From assembly GCA_023442495.1 (NCBI GenBank), contig JAEZZB010000115.1:1-10857 (forward strand): a stretch of 10,857 bases of DNA. The letters run 5' to 3'. Positions within the stretch are counted from its first letter, which is position 1; the number at the start of each line of letters is the position of its first letter. A program made the translations under genes and the position numbers. Of this stretch, positions 1-6,374 are shown one piece after another. The notes below the pieces were generated by a model. The model searched no databases, was not told the origin of the DNA, and was given only the letters and a program-made list of their open reading frames with translations. The stretch is from Bacillota bacterium. GTDB lineage: Bacteria > Bacillota > Clostridia > Tissierellales > Peptoniphilaceae.

Positions 1-1311
1 GATACTGATATAGATAAAGAAATAGAATACATCGAGAAAACCGAAAATATTGAGTATTCTAATACACAGAAAAAAGCCATAAAGACAGCTCTTGAAGAAA
101 AAGTTATGATAATTACTGGTGGTCCGGGAACTGGTAAAACTACAATTATCAAAGCTATAATTTCAATCATACATAATTTAAAATTTTCATATTTACTTGC
201 TGCACCAACTGGTAGGGCAGCAAAAAGAATGGAAGAATCAACTGGTAAAGAAGCATCAACTATTCATAGATTACTTGGATATAAATCAATTGAAGAAAGA
301 GCTCAACTTGAATTTAACGAGGACAATCCACTTAATTCAGATTTAATAATTATCGATGAAATGTCCATGGTAGATATTTTTCTAATGAATAATTTACTAA
401 AAGCCATAAAAGAAGATACAATGGTAGTTTTTGTAGGAGACAGCGATCAGCTACTATCTGTAGGACCTGGAAATGTTTTAAATGATATGATAAATTCAAA
501 TATTATACCTACAATTAAGCTAGATACTATATTTAGACAAGGAGAGGGGAGTAATATCATTAGAAATGCTCATTTAATTAATCACGGCATGAAGCCGGTA
601 TTGAATGAGGAAAATAAAGACTTTTTCTTTATAAAGACTAGAGATGATAGGCATACACTTGATACTATTTGCGAACTTGTAGTTGAGAGACTTCCAAAAT
701 ATTATAATGTCAATCCTTTAGAAGATATACAAGTACTTACACCAACGAGAAGAGGGATATGTGGTGTAGATAGTATAAATCAAAGATTACAAGCTAAACT
801 AAATCCTCCAGAATTCAATAAAAGCGAAATTAAACTTGGAGAATTTATTTTCAGAGAAAATGATAAAATAATGCAAACCAAAAATAATTATGATATAGAG
901 TTAAAAGACAATTTTTTTGAAACCACAAAAGGTCTATATAATGGAGATATTGGATTTATCAGAAATATATTTTTAGAAAATAAAACAATTGAAACAAAAT
1001 TTTATGACAAGATTGCGATATTAGACACAAAAGACTTTCAAGATATTGTATTATCATATTGTGCGACAATACACAAATCACAAGGTTCAGAGTTCCCAAT
1101 AGTAGTTATACCCATGGCTAATGCACCGTATATGCTGCTTACAAGAAATATATTATACACTGGAATAACTAGAGGGAAAAGCCTTGTAGTGCTTGTTGGA
1201 AATGAAAATATCTTAAATAAAATGATTAACACGGAAATAATTGATAGAAGAAAATCAACTTTAGCTTATAATCTAAAAAAATATTATGATTTAAGGAGAA
1301 ATTATGATTGA
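1..1311 (+). CDS. recD2: RecD2-type ATP-dependent DNA helicase, 5'-truncated by window edge
   Basis: This is the C-terminal 436 residues of a superfamily 1B 5'-to-3' DNA helicase that acts in repair and replication-fork maintenance in bacteria lacking a full RecBCD. The frame is open from base 1, so the ATG at 106 is internal (Met36, just before Walker A) and the true start lies upstream. RecD2 proteins are usually about 720-850 residues, so the N-terminal region is missing. Visible motifs, in window numbering, are Walker A GGPGTGKT (40-47), Walker B DEMSM (119-123), GDSDQLLSVGPG (146-157), FRQ (178-180), a QVLTPTRRG segment (about 244-252), HKSQGSEF (358-365) and the arginine-finger region LLTRNILYTGITR (379-391). 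The SH3-like 2B insert should lie between about 280 and 345. The gene overlaps the next one by 8 nt, which implies translational coupling. RecD of the RecBCD type is less likely because the GGPGTGKTT and HKSQGSEF context matches RecD2. Confidence 0.95.
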   Translation, partial: DTDIDKEIEYIEKTENIEYSNTQKKAIKTALEEKVMIITGGPGTGKTTIIKAIISIIHNLKFSYLLAAPTGRAAKRMEESTGKEASTIHRLLGYKSIEERAQLEFNEDNPLNSDLIIIDEMSMVDIFLMNNLLKAIKEDTMVVFVGDSDQLLSVGPGNVLNDMINSNIIPTIKLDTIFRQGEGSNIIRNAHLINHGMKPVLNEENKDFFFIKTRDDRHTLDTICELVVERLPKYYNVNPLEDIQVLTPTRRGICGVDSINQRLQAKLNPPEFNKSEIKLGEFIFRENDKIMQTKNNYDIELKDNFFETTKGLYNGDIGFIRNIFLENKTIETKFYDKIAILDTKDFQDIVLSYCATIHKSQGSEFPIVVIPMANAPYMLLTRNILYTGITRGKSLVVLVGNENILNKMINTEIIDRRKSTLAYNLKKYYDLRRNYD

Positions 1312-1936
1312 TTTTGTATTTTATTCTAACGATTATTGTCATATGTGTTTACAAAATAAAACTGAGAATTATATATGTAATGACTGTATTGAGAGATTAG
1401 AATTTATAGATGGAATAAGGGAACTAGATGATGGGGTTTGCATATATCCCCTTTTTTATAATAATTTTTTAAAATCATTGATTAAAAGATTTAAATATGA
1501 AGATTGTACTTATCTTGTAAAACCATTTACTAAGATAATAGAAAAATTTTTGAGTTCAAAAAAATTGAATTTCGATTATATTTCTTATATTCCTATGTAT
1601 TTTAAAGATGAGTATGAAAGAGGATATAATCAGTCAAAAATACTTTGTGAATACTATTCAAAAATAACTAATATAAAAGCGATTAAAATAGTTGAAAAAG
1701 TAAAATCTACAAGACATCAAAATAAATTAGATAGAAAAAAAAGATTAAATAATTTAAAAGATAGTTTCGAAATTATTAAAAATTTAGACTTAGATGGTAA
1801 AAAAATACTTATTATTTATGATATAGTCACGACTGGCTCGACATTTAATGCTATTTCAAAAGAAATTAAAAATTCATATAAATGTGAAATAATTTTTTTA
1901 GCGATTGCATCGTCTAAATTTGATGAAACAGATTAA
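1304..1936 (+). CDS. comFC: ComFC-type phosphoribosyltransferase-domain protein
   Basis: A 210-residue ComF/GntX-family protein. In naturally competent bacteria ComFC is a cytoplasmic protein needed for transformation, probably acting on incoming single-stranded DNA. The N terminus has a zinc-finger-like arrangement of Cys12, Cys15, Cys25 and Cys28. The family block with YERGYNQ lies at about 104-110 and the HQNKLDRKKRLNN block at about 138-150. The PRPP-binding loop is at 169-180 (YDIVTTGST); the first of the usual two acidic residues is Tyr172, and Asp173 is kept. The start is supported by AAGGAG at 1293-1298. The ATG lies inside the last codons of recD2, and this recD2-comF order fits a shared operon. 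The sequence is Lys/Asn/Ile-rich like its neighbours. No other competence gene is visible, so competence itself is not shown. Confidence 0.9.
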   Translation: MIDFVFYSNDYCHMCLQNKTENYICNDCIERLEFIDGIRELDDGVCIYPLFYNNFLKSLIKRFKYEDCTYLVKPFTKIIEKFLSSKKLNFDYISYIPMYFKDEYERGYNQSKILCEYYSKITNIKAIKIVEKVKSTRHQNKLDRKKRLNNLKDSFEIIKNLDLDGKKILIIYDIVTTGSTFNAISKEIKNSYKCEIIFLAIASSKFDETD

Positions 1937-1940
1937 TGAT

Positions 1941-1977
1941 TTAACAACTATACATATATATATATATATGGTATTAT
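1941..1977 (+). promoter_or_regulatory. Putative promoter with (AT)8 spacer upstream of ABC exporter
   Basis: The 58-nt gap after comFC holds two overlapping readings of a sigma-A promoter. In the first, -35 TATACA (1949-1954), a 17-nt spacer, and -10 TATTAT (1972-1977) are preceded by an extended TGG (1969-1971). In the second, -35 TTAACA (1941-1946), a 16-nt spacer and TATATA (1963-1968). The first has the better -10 but leaves a leader of only about 11 nt. The AT-rich background makes chance matches common. Confidence 0.4.
1954..1969. repeat. (AT)8 dinucleotide tract
   Basis: Eight uninterrupted AT units lie between the -35 and -10 elements of the putative exporter promoter. Tracts of this kind can change length by slipped-strand mispairing, which would alter promoter spacing. 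Whether this one varies cannot be judged from a single sequence. Confidence 0.9.
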
Positions 1978-1984
1978 TATCTTT

Positions 1985-1990
1985 GGGAGG
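1985..1990 (+). promoter_or_regulatory. Ribosome binding site deciding the ABC ATPase start
   Basis: GGGAGG lies 4 nt before the ATG at 1995. It sets the start there rather than at the in-frame ATG at 1905, which lies inside comFC, has no such site, and would add 30 residues unlike any ABC ATPase N terminus. Confidence 0.85.
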
Positions 1991-1994
1991 AAAT

Positions 1995-2894
1995 ATGAAA
2001 CTTGAAATAAAAAATGTTAATAAAAGTTTTGGGAATAAACAAGTCCTTCATGATATTTCATTTACCGTAGAAAGTGGTAAAGCGATGGGATTTCTAGGAC
2101 GTAATGGTGCTGGCAAGACGACGACAATTAGAGCCCTTATGGATGTATTTAAGCCTGACAGTGGGAAATTTCTTTTAGATGGGAAACCATTAAATTTGAA
2201 GGAAGTTTCAATCGGCTATTTGCCAGAAGAAAGAGGGCTGTATCAGAGAATAAATATTCTCGATCAACTGATATATTTTGGTGAATTAAAGGGAATGACA
2301 AGACAAGGAGCAAAAGAAAAAGCTCTTGAAGGTCTTAAAAAATTAGAACTTTCAGATTATGCAAATAAAAAGCTTGAAACTCTTTCAAAAGGGAATCAAC
2401 AAAAAATTCAAATTCTTGAGGCAATTATCAATGAACCGGACATAGTCGTATTTGATGAGCCTTTTTCTGGGCTTGATCCCGTAAATGCTAGAGTATTAAA
2501 AAATATTTTAGTCGAATATATTGATAAAAATAAAATTGTAATTTTCTCATCTCACCAAATGAATGTAGTTGAAGAGTTTTGTAACGATATAACATTTATC
2601 AAAGATGGCAGAATTAAACTTTCGGGAAATTTAGATGAAGAAAAAGTCAAAAGGGGTAAGGATAAATATGTAATTCAAACAGAAACTATTGACGCCGTAT
2701 CAAAGATACAATATTTACCATATGTCGTAAAAGTTGAAGAAAATAAGGAAGAGATACTTGTCGAGCTTAATTCCAATAAATCGAGTAATGAATTTTTAAA
2801 AGATTTATTAAAAGAAGATATACAAGTGGATGCATTTAAGCCGTTTAGACCTTCTCTCGAAGATCTATTTATATTAATGGATAAGGAGGACTAA
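1995..2894 (+). CDS. ABC-2 type transporter ATP-binding protein (YhaQ/NatA-like)
   Basis: A 299-residue cytoplasmic ATPase that drives the membrane subunit encoded 1 nt downstream. The nucleotide-binding domain covers about residues 1-220. It has Walker A GRNGAGKT (35-42), the Q-loop region as GYLPEERGLY (74-83), signature LSKGNQQK (130-137), Walker B IVVFDEPFSGLDP (150-162) and the H-loop His187 in SSHQM. The region from about 223 to 299 matches the C-terminal extension (DUF4162 type) found in this family. The GYLPEERGLY and LSKGNQQK forms are characteristic of the YhaQ/NatA exporter group, so lack of a canonical Q-loop Gln is not damage. Substrate is unknown; relatives are linked to sodium export, stress or small-molecule export. 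Transcription probably starts from the promoter in the gap after comFC, although read-through from recD2-comFC is possible. Confidence 0.93.
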   Translation: MKLEIKNVNKSFGNKQVLHDISFTVESGKAMGFLGRNGAGKTTTIRALMDVFKPDSGKFLLDGKPLNLKEVSIGYLPEERGLYQRINILDQLIYFGELKGMTRQGAKEKALEGLKKLELSDYANKKLETLSKGNQQKIQILEAIINEPDIVVFDEPFSGLDPVNARVLKNILVEYIDKNKIVIFSSHQMNVVEEFCNDITFIKDGRIKLSGNLDEEKVKRGKDKYVIQTETIDAVSKIQYLPYVVKVEENKEEILVELNSNKSSNEFLKDLLKEDIQVDAFKPFRPSLEDLFILMDKED

Positions 2895-2895
2895 A

Positions 2896-4158
2896 ATGAG
2901 AGAAATTTTAAAAGTATTTAGATTTGAACTTAGTCAAAAACTTAAACAGAAGTCTTTTTATGTTACGACTATAATCTTAGCACTAATAGCATTCTTAATA
3001 ACTGTATCTCCTGTGATATATGATTTTTTATCAAGTGATAATGGTAAAAAGTCGCATGAAGAAACTGTATTAGAAGAAGAAACTCAAAATTTTGAAAACG
3101 ATTCTTTAAGTAAATTAGGTATAGTTATAAATGGAGAAATTAGTGATACACTTATACCGGAATTAGAAAAAGTATATCGAGTAGTCAAATACCAAAATAT
3201 CGATGAACTTAAAAATGCTGTCGAATCTGATGAAGTAGAAGAGGGAGCAGCTATAAAAAATGATTTAGAAATTACTTTATATAAAAAAACTTCAAATGTA
3301 TTTACTGGGGATAACTCTCAATTTGAAGATTTAATAAAAAATAATTATAAATACAATATCATGCTAAAAGACTATAATATTTCAAGAGAAGATTTTGAAA
3401 AAATAGATAATATTAGCCCAAATATTTCTCGTGAATCTTTAGGTAGAAATAATATAGCTTCATATGTAATATCGTATATAGCAATTATGTTTATGTATTT
3501 TATGATATTAGTACAAGGTCAATTGATTGCTACATCTGTAGCACGTGAAAAAGACAATAGAACTATGGAACTTTTGATAACGACTGTTAAACCAAAATCA
3601 TTAATATGGGGGAAAGTTTTATCGGGAGTGGTAATAAGTCTAACTACATTTTTAGCGATTTTAGTTGCGGGTATCTTAGGATTTAGTATTACTTTAATGA
3701 AAAATGCACAATTACTAGAAATATTGAAAGCAATTAATTTCAATCTCAGAATTCAAGATTTAGTAATATTTATAGTTTACTTGCTATTAGGTGTTACACT
3801 ATATTATCTAATATTTGCAGCACTTGGGTCTTTAGTTTCAAAACTAGATGAATTAAATCAAGCATTAACACCAATCACTGTTATTGTAGTTATTGCATTT
3901 ATGCTGCCAATGATGAGCTTATCAACACCAAACTCAATACTTATGAAAGTAATATCATTTGTACCATTTACATCACCACTGGCTATGTTTGTAAGATATC
4001 AAATGACGGATGTAAACACAATAGAGTTATTAATAAGTGCTGGAATTTTAATGATAACCGTAGTACTTACAAGTATGTTGGCAGCTAAGATTTATAGAGC
4101 AGGCACATTAAATTATGGAAATAAAATGAAATTATTCAAAGCTTTAAAAAATGAATAA
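2896..4158 (+). CDS. ABC-2 type transporter permease (YhaP/NatB-like)
   Basis: A 420-residue membrane subunit and partner of the preceding ATPase. The genes are 1 nt apart, and AAGGAGG at 2883-2889 lies within the end of the ATPase gene. Topology read from the sequence is one N-terminal membrane segment at about 22-44, then a large extracytoplasmic domain at about 45-185. The acidic, Glu-rich stretch at 55-68 belongs to that domain. About five further segments follow, near 187-212, 240-264, 288-313, 324-343 and 376-397. The block VAREKDNRTMELLITT (215-230) is the conserved coupling region of the ABC2_membrane_3 type, and FVPFTSPLAMFVR (355-367) is also a family block. These features indicate an exporter rather than an importer; no binding protein is encoded nearby. 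The substrate cannot be read from the sequence. Confidence 0.92.
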   Translation: MREILKVFRFELSQKLKQKSFYVTTIILALIAFLITVSPVIYDFLSSDNGKKSHEETVLEEETQNFENDSLSKLGIVINGEISDTLIPELEKVYRVVKYQNIDELKNAVESDEVEEGAAIKNDLEITLYKKTSNVFTGDNSQFEDLIKNNYKYNIMLKDYNISREDFEKIDNISPNISRESLGRNNIASYVISYIAIMFMYFMILVQGQLIATSVAREKDNRTMELLITTVKPKSLIWGKVLSGVVISLTTFLAILVAGILGFSITLMKNAQLLEILKAINFNLRIQDLVIFIVYLLLGVTLYYLIFAALGSLVSKLDELNQALTPITVIVVIAFMLPMMSLSTPNSILMKVISFVPFTSPLAMFVRYQMTDVNTIELLISAGILMITVVLTSMLAAKIYRAGTLNYGNKMKLFKALKNE

Positions 4159-4185
4159 GAATAGAAGTATATTTATCATTAAAGT

Positions 4186-4205
4186 TATAAAACTAAGGTT
4201 TTATA
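4186..4205. repeat. AT-rich inverted repeat after the exporter operon
   Basis: TATAAAAC (4186-4193) and GTTTTATA (4198-4205) form an 8-bp stem with a TAAG loop, 27 nt past the permease stop. It has no U-tract, and 7 of its 8 pairs are A-T, so it is a poor terminator. It might protect the mRNA 3' end or be chance. Confidence 0.45.
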
Positions 4206-4253
4206 GCATATATAAAGAAATTATCTAGTAGAAATACTTGAATAGAAAGAAAA

Positions 4254-4281
4254 AGAGTGGCTTTTAGCCACTCTAATTTTA
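4254..4281. terminator. Bidirectional rho-independent terminator between convergent genes
   Basis: AGAGTGGC (4254-4261) pairs perfectly with GCCACTCT (4267-4274) around a 5-nt loop. It is one of the few GC-containing hairpins in the window. Read on the minus strand the stem is followed by a TTTTCTTTC tail, and on the plus strand by AATTTTATATTT. It sits 95 nt past the exporter permease stop and 52 nt past the stop of the minus-strand BrkB-family gene, so it probably ends transcription from both sides, more efficiently for the minus strand. Confidence 0.85.
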
Positions 4282-4326
4282 TATTTGTAAAAAGTCAAAA
4301 TTATTATTTTTTTAAATAAAATACAT

Positions 4327-5223
4327 CTACAATTTTGTAAAATACTTAACATCAGGATCTAAATCTTTTATAGTCTTTTTATTTATTACGACATCTTCAA
4401 AAGTTTTAATAAATACGCCACCAATAATTATCATATTACAGATGGCTAAAAGCCAAACTAAAGTTACTAGGACACTACCTAGTGAACCGTATACAGAAGG
4501 TTTCTTTGTCAATACGTCATTTGTGAATCTATAGAAAAAAGTCATAAATGCAATTCCTAGAGTTCCAACTATTGAACCGAGCATTATTGATATAAATTCA
4601 GGAGCTTTATATTTCTTAAAGCTAGGTGCAAATCTATAGAAGAATGCTAATACCAGAATGGTAAATACTAAAGGTAATATAGTAGTAATACCGTTTACTA
4701 AAAAATCACCAAAACCATCAATTAATCCAAATCTTTTAGTAATAGCCTTTATTATGTTTAATATTTTTTCATTAAATACATTAAACAATAGTATTGAAGC
4801 TAAAATAATCATAAATGCTATAGTATATATTACGGAAAATATTTTAGTATAAAAAGGTATTTTTGATTGTGCATTTACATCAAATATTTTATTTAGGGCT
4901 ATTATTAAACCTTGAAAACCTCTTGATCCTAACCATAAAGCAGATACGATAGATACTATTGATAAAGAAGAAGAACTTGCTCCAAGTAAACTATCGAAAA
5001 GAGGAGTTAAAATATTTTGCACATCATTAGGTAAATTTTTAGTGATTTCATAAATGAAATCTACGAAATTTGGTACAACAAAAACAATTATATTTGATAG
5101 AAAAGACACAAGTGGTATAAAAGCTAAAATGATATAAAAAGCTAAATAAGCTGATGCCACATCAGATTCACTTTTAGTCATTTTCATTATGAAATATCTA
5201 ATAAAATTTTCAAGTTTTCTCAT
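4327..5223 (-). CDS. YihY/BrkB family integral membrane protein
   Basis: A 298-residue polytopic inner-membrane protein of the YihY/virulence factor BrkB (UPF0761) family. About six hydrophobic segments can be seen near 27-50, 84-110, 126-148, 178-197, 210-231 and 250-274. Family blocks are YLAFYIILAFIPL (26-38), SALWLGSRGFQGLI (94-107) with ALNKIFDV following, YRFAP (196-200), and YGSLGSVLVTLVWL (245-258). The start is supported by AAGGAA (5229-5234), 5 nt from the ATG. The family was once annotated as ribonuclease BN, but that activity belongs to another protein; its true role is unsettled, with transport or envelope functions proposed. It stands alone on the minus strand, with its own promoter at 5279-5307 and the shared terminator at 4254-4281. 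Confidence 0.93.
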   Translation of the reverse strand: MRKLENFIRYFIMKMTKSESDVASAYLAFYIILAFIPLVSFLSNIIVFVVPNFVDFIYEITKNLPNDVQNILTPLFDSLLGASSSSLSIVSIVSALWLGSRGFQGLIIALNKIFDVNAQSKIPFYTKIFSVIYTIAFMIILASILLFNVFNEKILNIIKAITKRFGLIDGFGDFLVNGITTILPLVFTILVLAFFYRFAPSFKKYKAPEFISIMLGSIVGTLGIAFMTFFYRFTNDVLTKKPSVYGSLGSVLVTLVWLLAICNMIIIGGVFIKTFEDVVINKKTIKDLDPDVKYFTKL

Positions 5224-5278
5224 TATTATTCCTTATATAAAAATATTATCAATACAAAAATCTAGTTATATATTATTA

Positions 5279-5307
5279 ATTATAAAAAGATTTTCTATTT
5301 TAATCAA
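5279..5307 (-). promoter_or_regulatory. Sigma-A promoter for the BrkB-family gene
   Basis: On the minus strand, -35 TTGATT (complement of 5302-5307) is followed by exactly 17 nt and -10 TATAAT (complement of 5279-5284). The predicted start point near 5272 gives a leader of about 49 nt. The consensus -10 and ideal spacing make this a good candidate, although the region is very AT-rich. Confidence 0.65.
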
Positions 5308-5322
5308 ATTTTTTAATAATTA

Positions 5323-5331
5323 TGGTATAAT
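5323..5331 (+). promoter_or_regulatory. Extended -10 promoter for the 335-residue membrane protein gene
   Basis: TGGTATAAT is an extended -10 with a perfect TATAAT at 5326-5331. No good -35 is seen at the normal distance; the expected position overlaps the -35 of the divergent promoter. The start point would be near 5338, giving a leader of only about 10 nt, which begins at the Shine-Dalgarno AGAGG (5337-5341). Confidence 0.6.
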
Positions 5332-5346
5332 GTATCAGAGGTAAAA

Positions 5347-6354
5347 ATGGAAAGAAATAATAGAAGAAAATCTTCACAAAGTCGAAGACTAATTCGAAAG
5401 AATAGACGTAAACGAAAAGGATTAAAATCAAATACTATAATTATTATTTTATTTACATTTATTATTTCAATAATACTTATCTATATTTCAATAAATTTAT
5501 TAAAATCAATAATGTTTAGCAATGATAATTCAAATAGTGATATCATAGCTGAAACTAAAATTGAAAATATTGATGAAAATATAGCAACTAATAGTGATTT
5601 AAATGGAGTTGAAAACACAAATAGAATAATACAGGATATTATTGATAGTCAAACTGTTCCATCTAAAACCATAAAACAAAATATTGAATCATTTATAGAT
5701 GTAAATAAACTTCAAAATGATAAAATAAATGTGCTTTATTCTTCAGGAGATGATATCTATATCAAAGATGAAAACAAAAGAGTACCTATGAGAAATTACA
5801 ATCTCTATATTATTTCTATGATATTAGAAGATTTAGAAGATCAAGGAAAAATTAATTTGAATAAATCTGTAGATTTGAGTGAATTTTATGAAGAAAAAGT
5901 AGAAAATAAGCCGTTAAGTGTATTAGTAAAAGAAATGATAATCATGCCAGACGATCAAGGTGTAAAAGCATTGACTAATGAAGTTAAAAACATCGTAAAT
6001 ATGGAATGGAAAGAATATGCAAACGGCAGATTTTCAATAAACATTGATGATGAGAATACAATGTCTATTAAAGACATATCAACAATGCTTAATTTATTGA
6101 TATCAAAAGAAAATGATGAATTCAAATATAAAGACACAATATCATATATGAAAGAAGCTACTAAAATCAGATCTGATTTAACTACGACAAAAGAAGTCGA
6201 TTTTATCGGAATGGAAGGTGCTGTACTTTATGAATATAGTATTGAAAGCGGTTATGTTCTAAAAGAAAAACCGTATATTTATTTTATATATGCACAATAT
6301 TCTGATAATTCTGTCCTTGTTGAGATAAGAAATATAATTACAAAAGAAAATTAG
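5347..6354 (+). CDS. Membrane-anchored, serine beta-lactamase/PBP-like protein lacking catalytic motifs
   Basis: A 335-residue protein of uncertain function. Residues 1-28 are strongly basic (many Arg and Lys) and probably cytoplasmic. Residues 29-52 form one membrane helix, and the rest is predicted to be extracytoplasmic. Residues 60-115 look like an Asn/Asp/Glu/Ile-rich linker. From about 117 to 335 the pattern resembles a serine beta-lactamase/D,D-peptidase fold: a helix around 151-163, then EDQGKINLNKSVDLSEF (164-180), then SVLVKEMIIMPDDQGVKAL (191-209), where active homologues carry an SDN motif. The active-site SxxK is not seen at the expected helix (NLYIISM), SDN appears as PDD (201-203), and no clear KTG triad follows. 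If the fold is right, the protein is non-catalytic. Start chosen by AGAGG 5 nt upstream. It lies 20 nt before the importer genes and may be co-transcribed with them. The fold assignment is an inference from spacing of weak motifs. Confidence 0.6.
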   Translation: MERNNRRKSSQSRRLIRKNRRKRKGLKSNTIIIILFTFIISIILIYISINLLKSIMFSNDNSNSDIIAETKIENIDENIATNSDLNGVENTNRIIQDIIDSQTVPSKTIKQNIESFIDVNKLQNDKINVLYSSGDDIYIKDENKRVPMRNYNLYIISMILEDLEDQGKINLNKSVDLSEFYEEKVENKPLSVLVKEMIIMPDDQGVKALTNEVKNIVNMEWKEYANGRFSINIDDENTMSIKDISTMLNLLISKENDEFKYKDTISYMKEATKIRSDLTTTKEVDFIGMEGAVLYEYSIESGYVLKEKPYIYFIYAQYSDNSVLVEIRNIITKEN

Positions 6355-6374
6355 AAATAAATAAGGAGAAAATT

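Noticed and set aside
1905..1994. Longer N terminus of the ABC ATPase from the in-frame ATG at 1905
   Set aside because: It overlaps comFC, has no Shine-Dalgarno site and reads through the AT repeat; the ATG at 1995 has GGGAGG and begins with a normal ABC ATPase N terminus.
4658..4852. Plus-strand open frame inside the BrkB-family gene, and similar short opposite-strand frames at 1038-1232, 3519-3743, 5955-6137 and 6338-6556
   Set aside because: All overlap well-supported genes on the other strand, and none has a recognisable domain or good ribosome binding site.
5245..5250. GATAAT (minus strand) as the -10 of the BrkB-family gene
   Set aside because: No matching -35 at 17 nt, whereas the pair at 5279-5307 has perfect spacing and a consensus -10.
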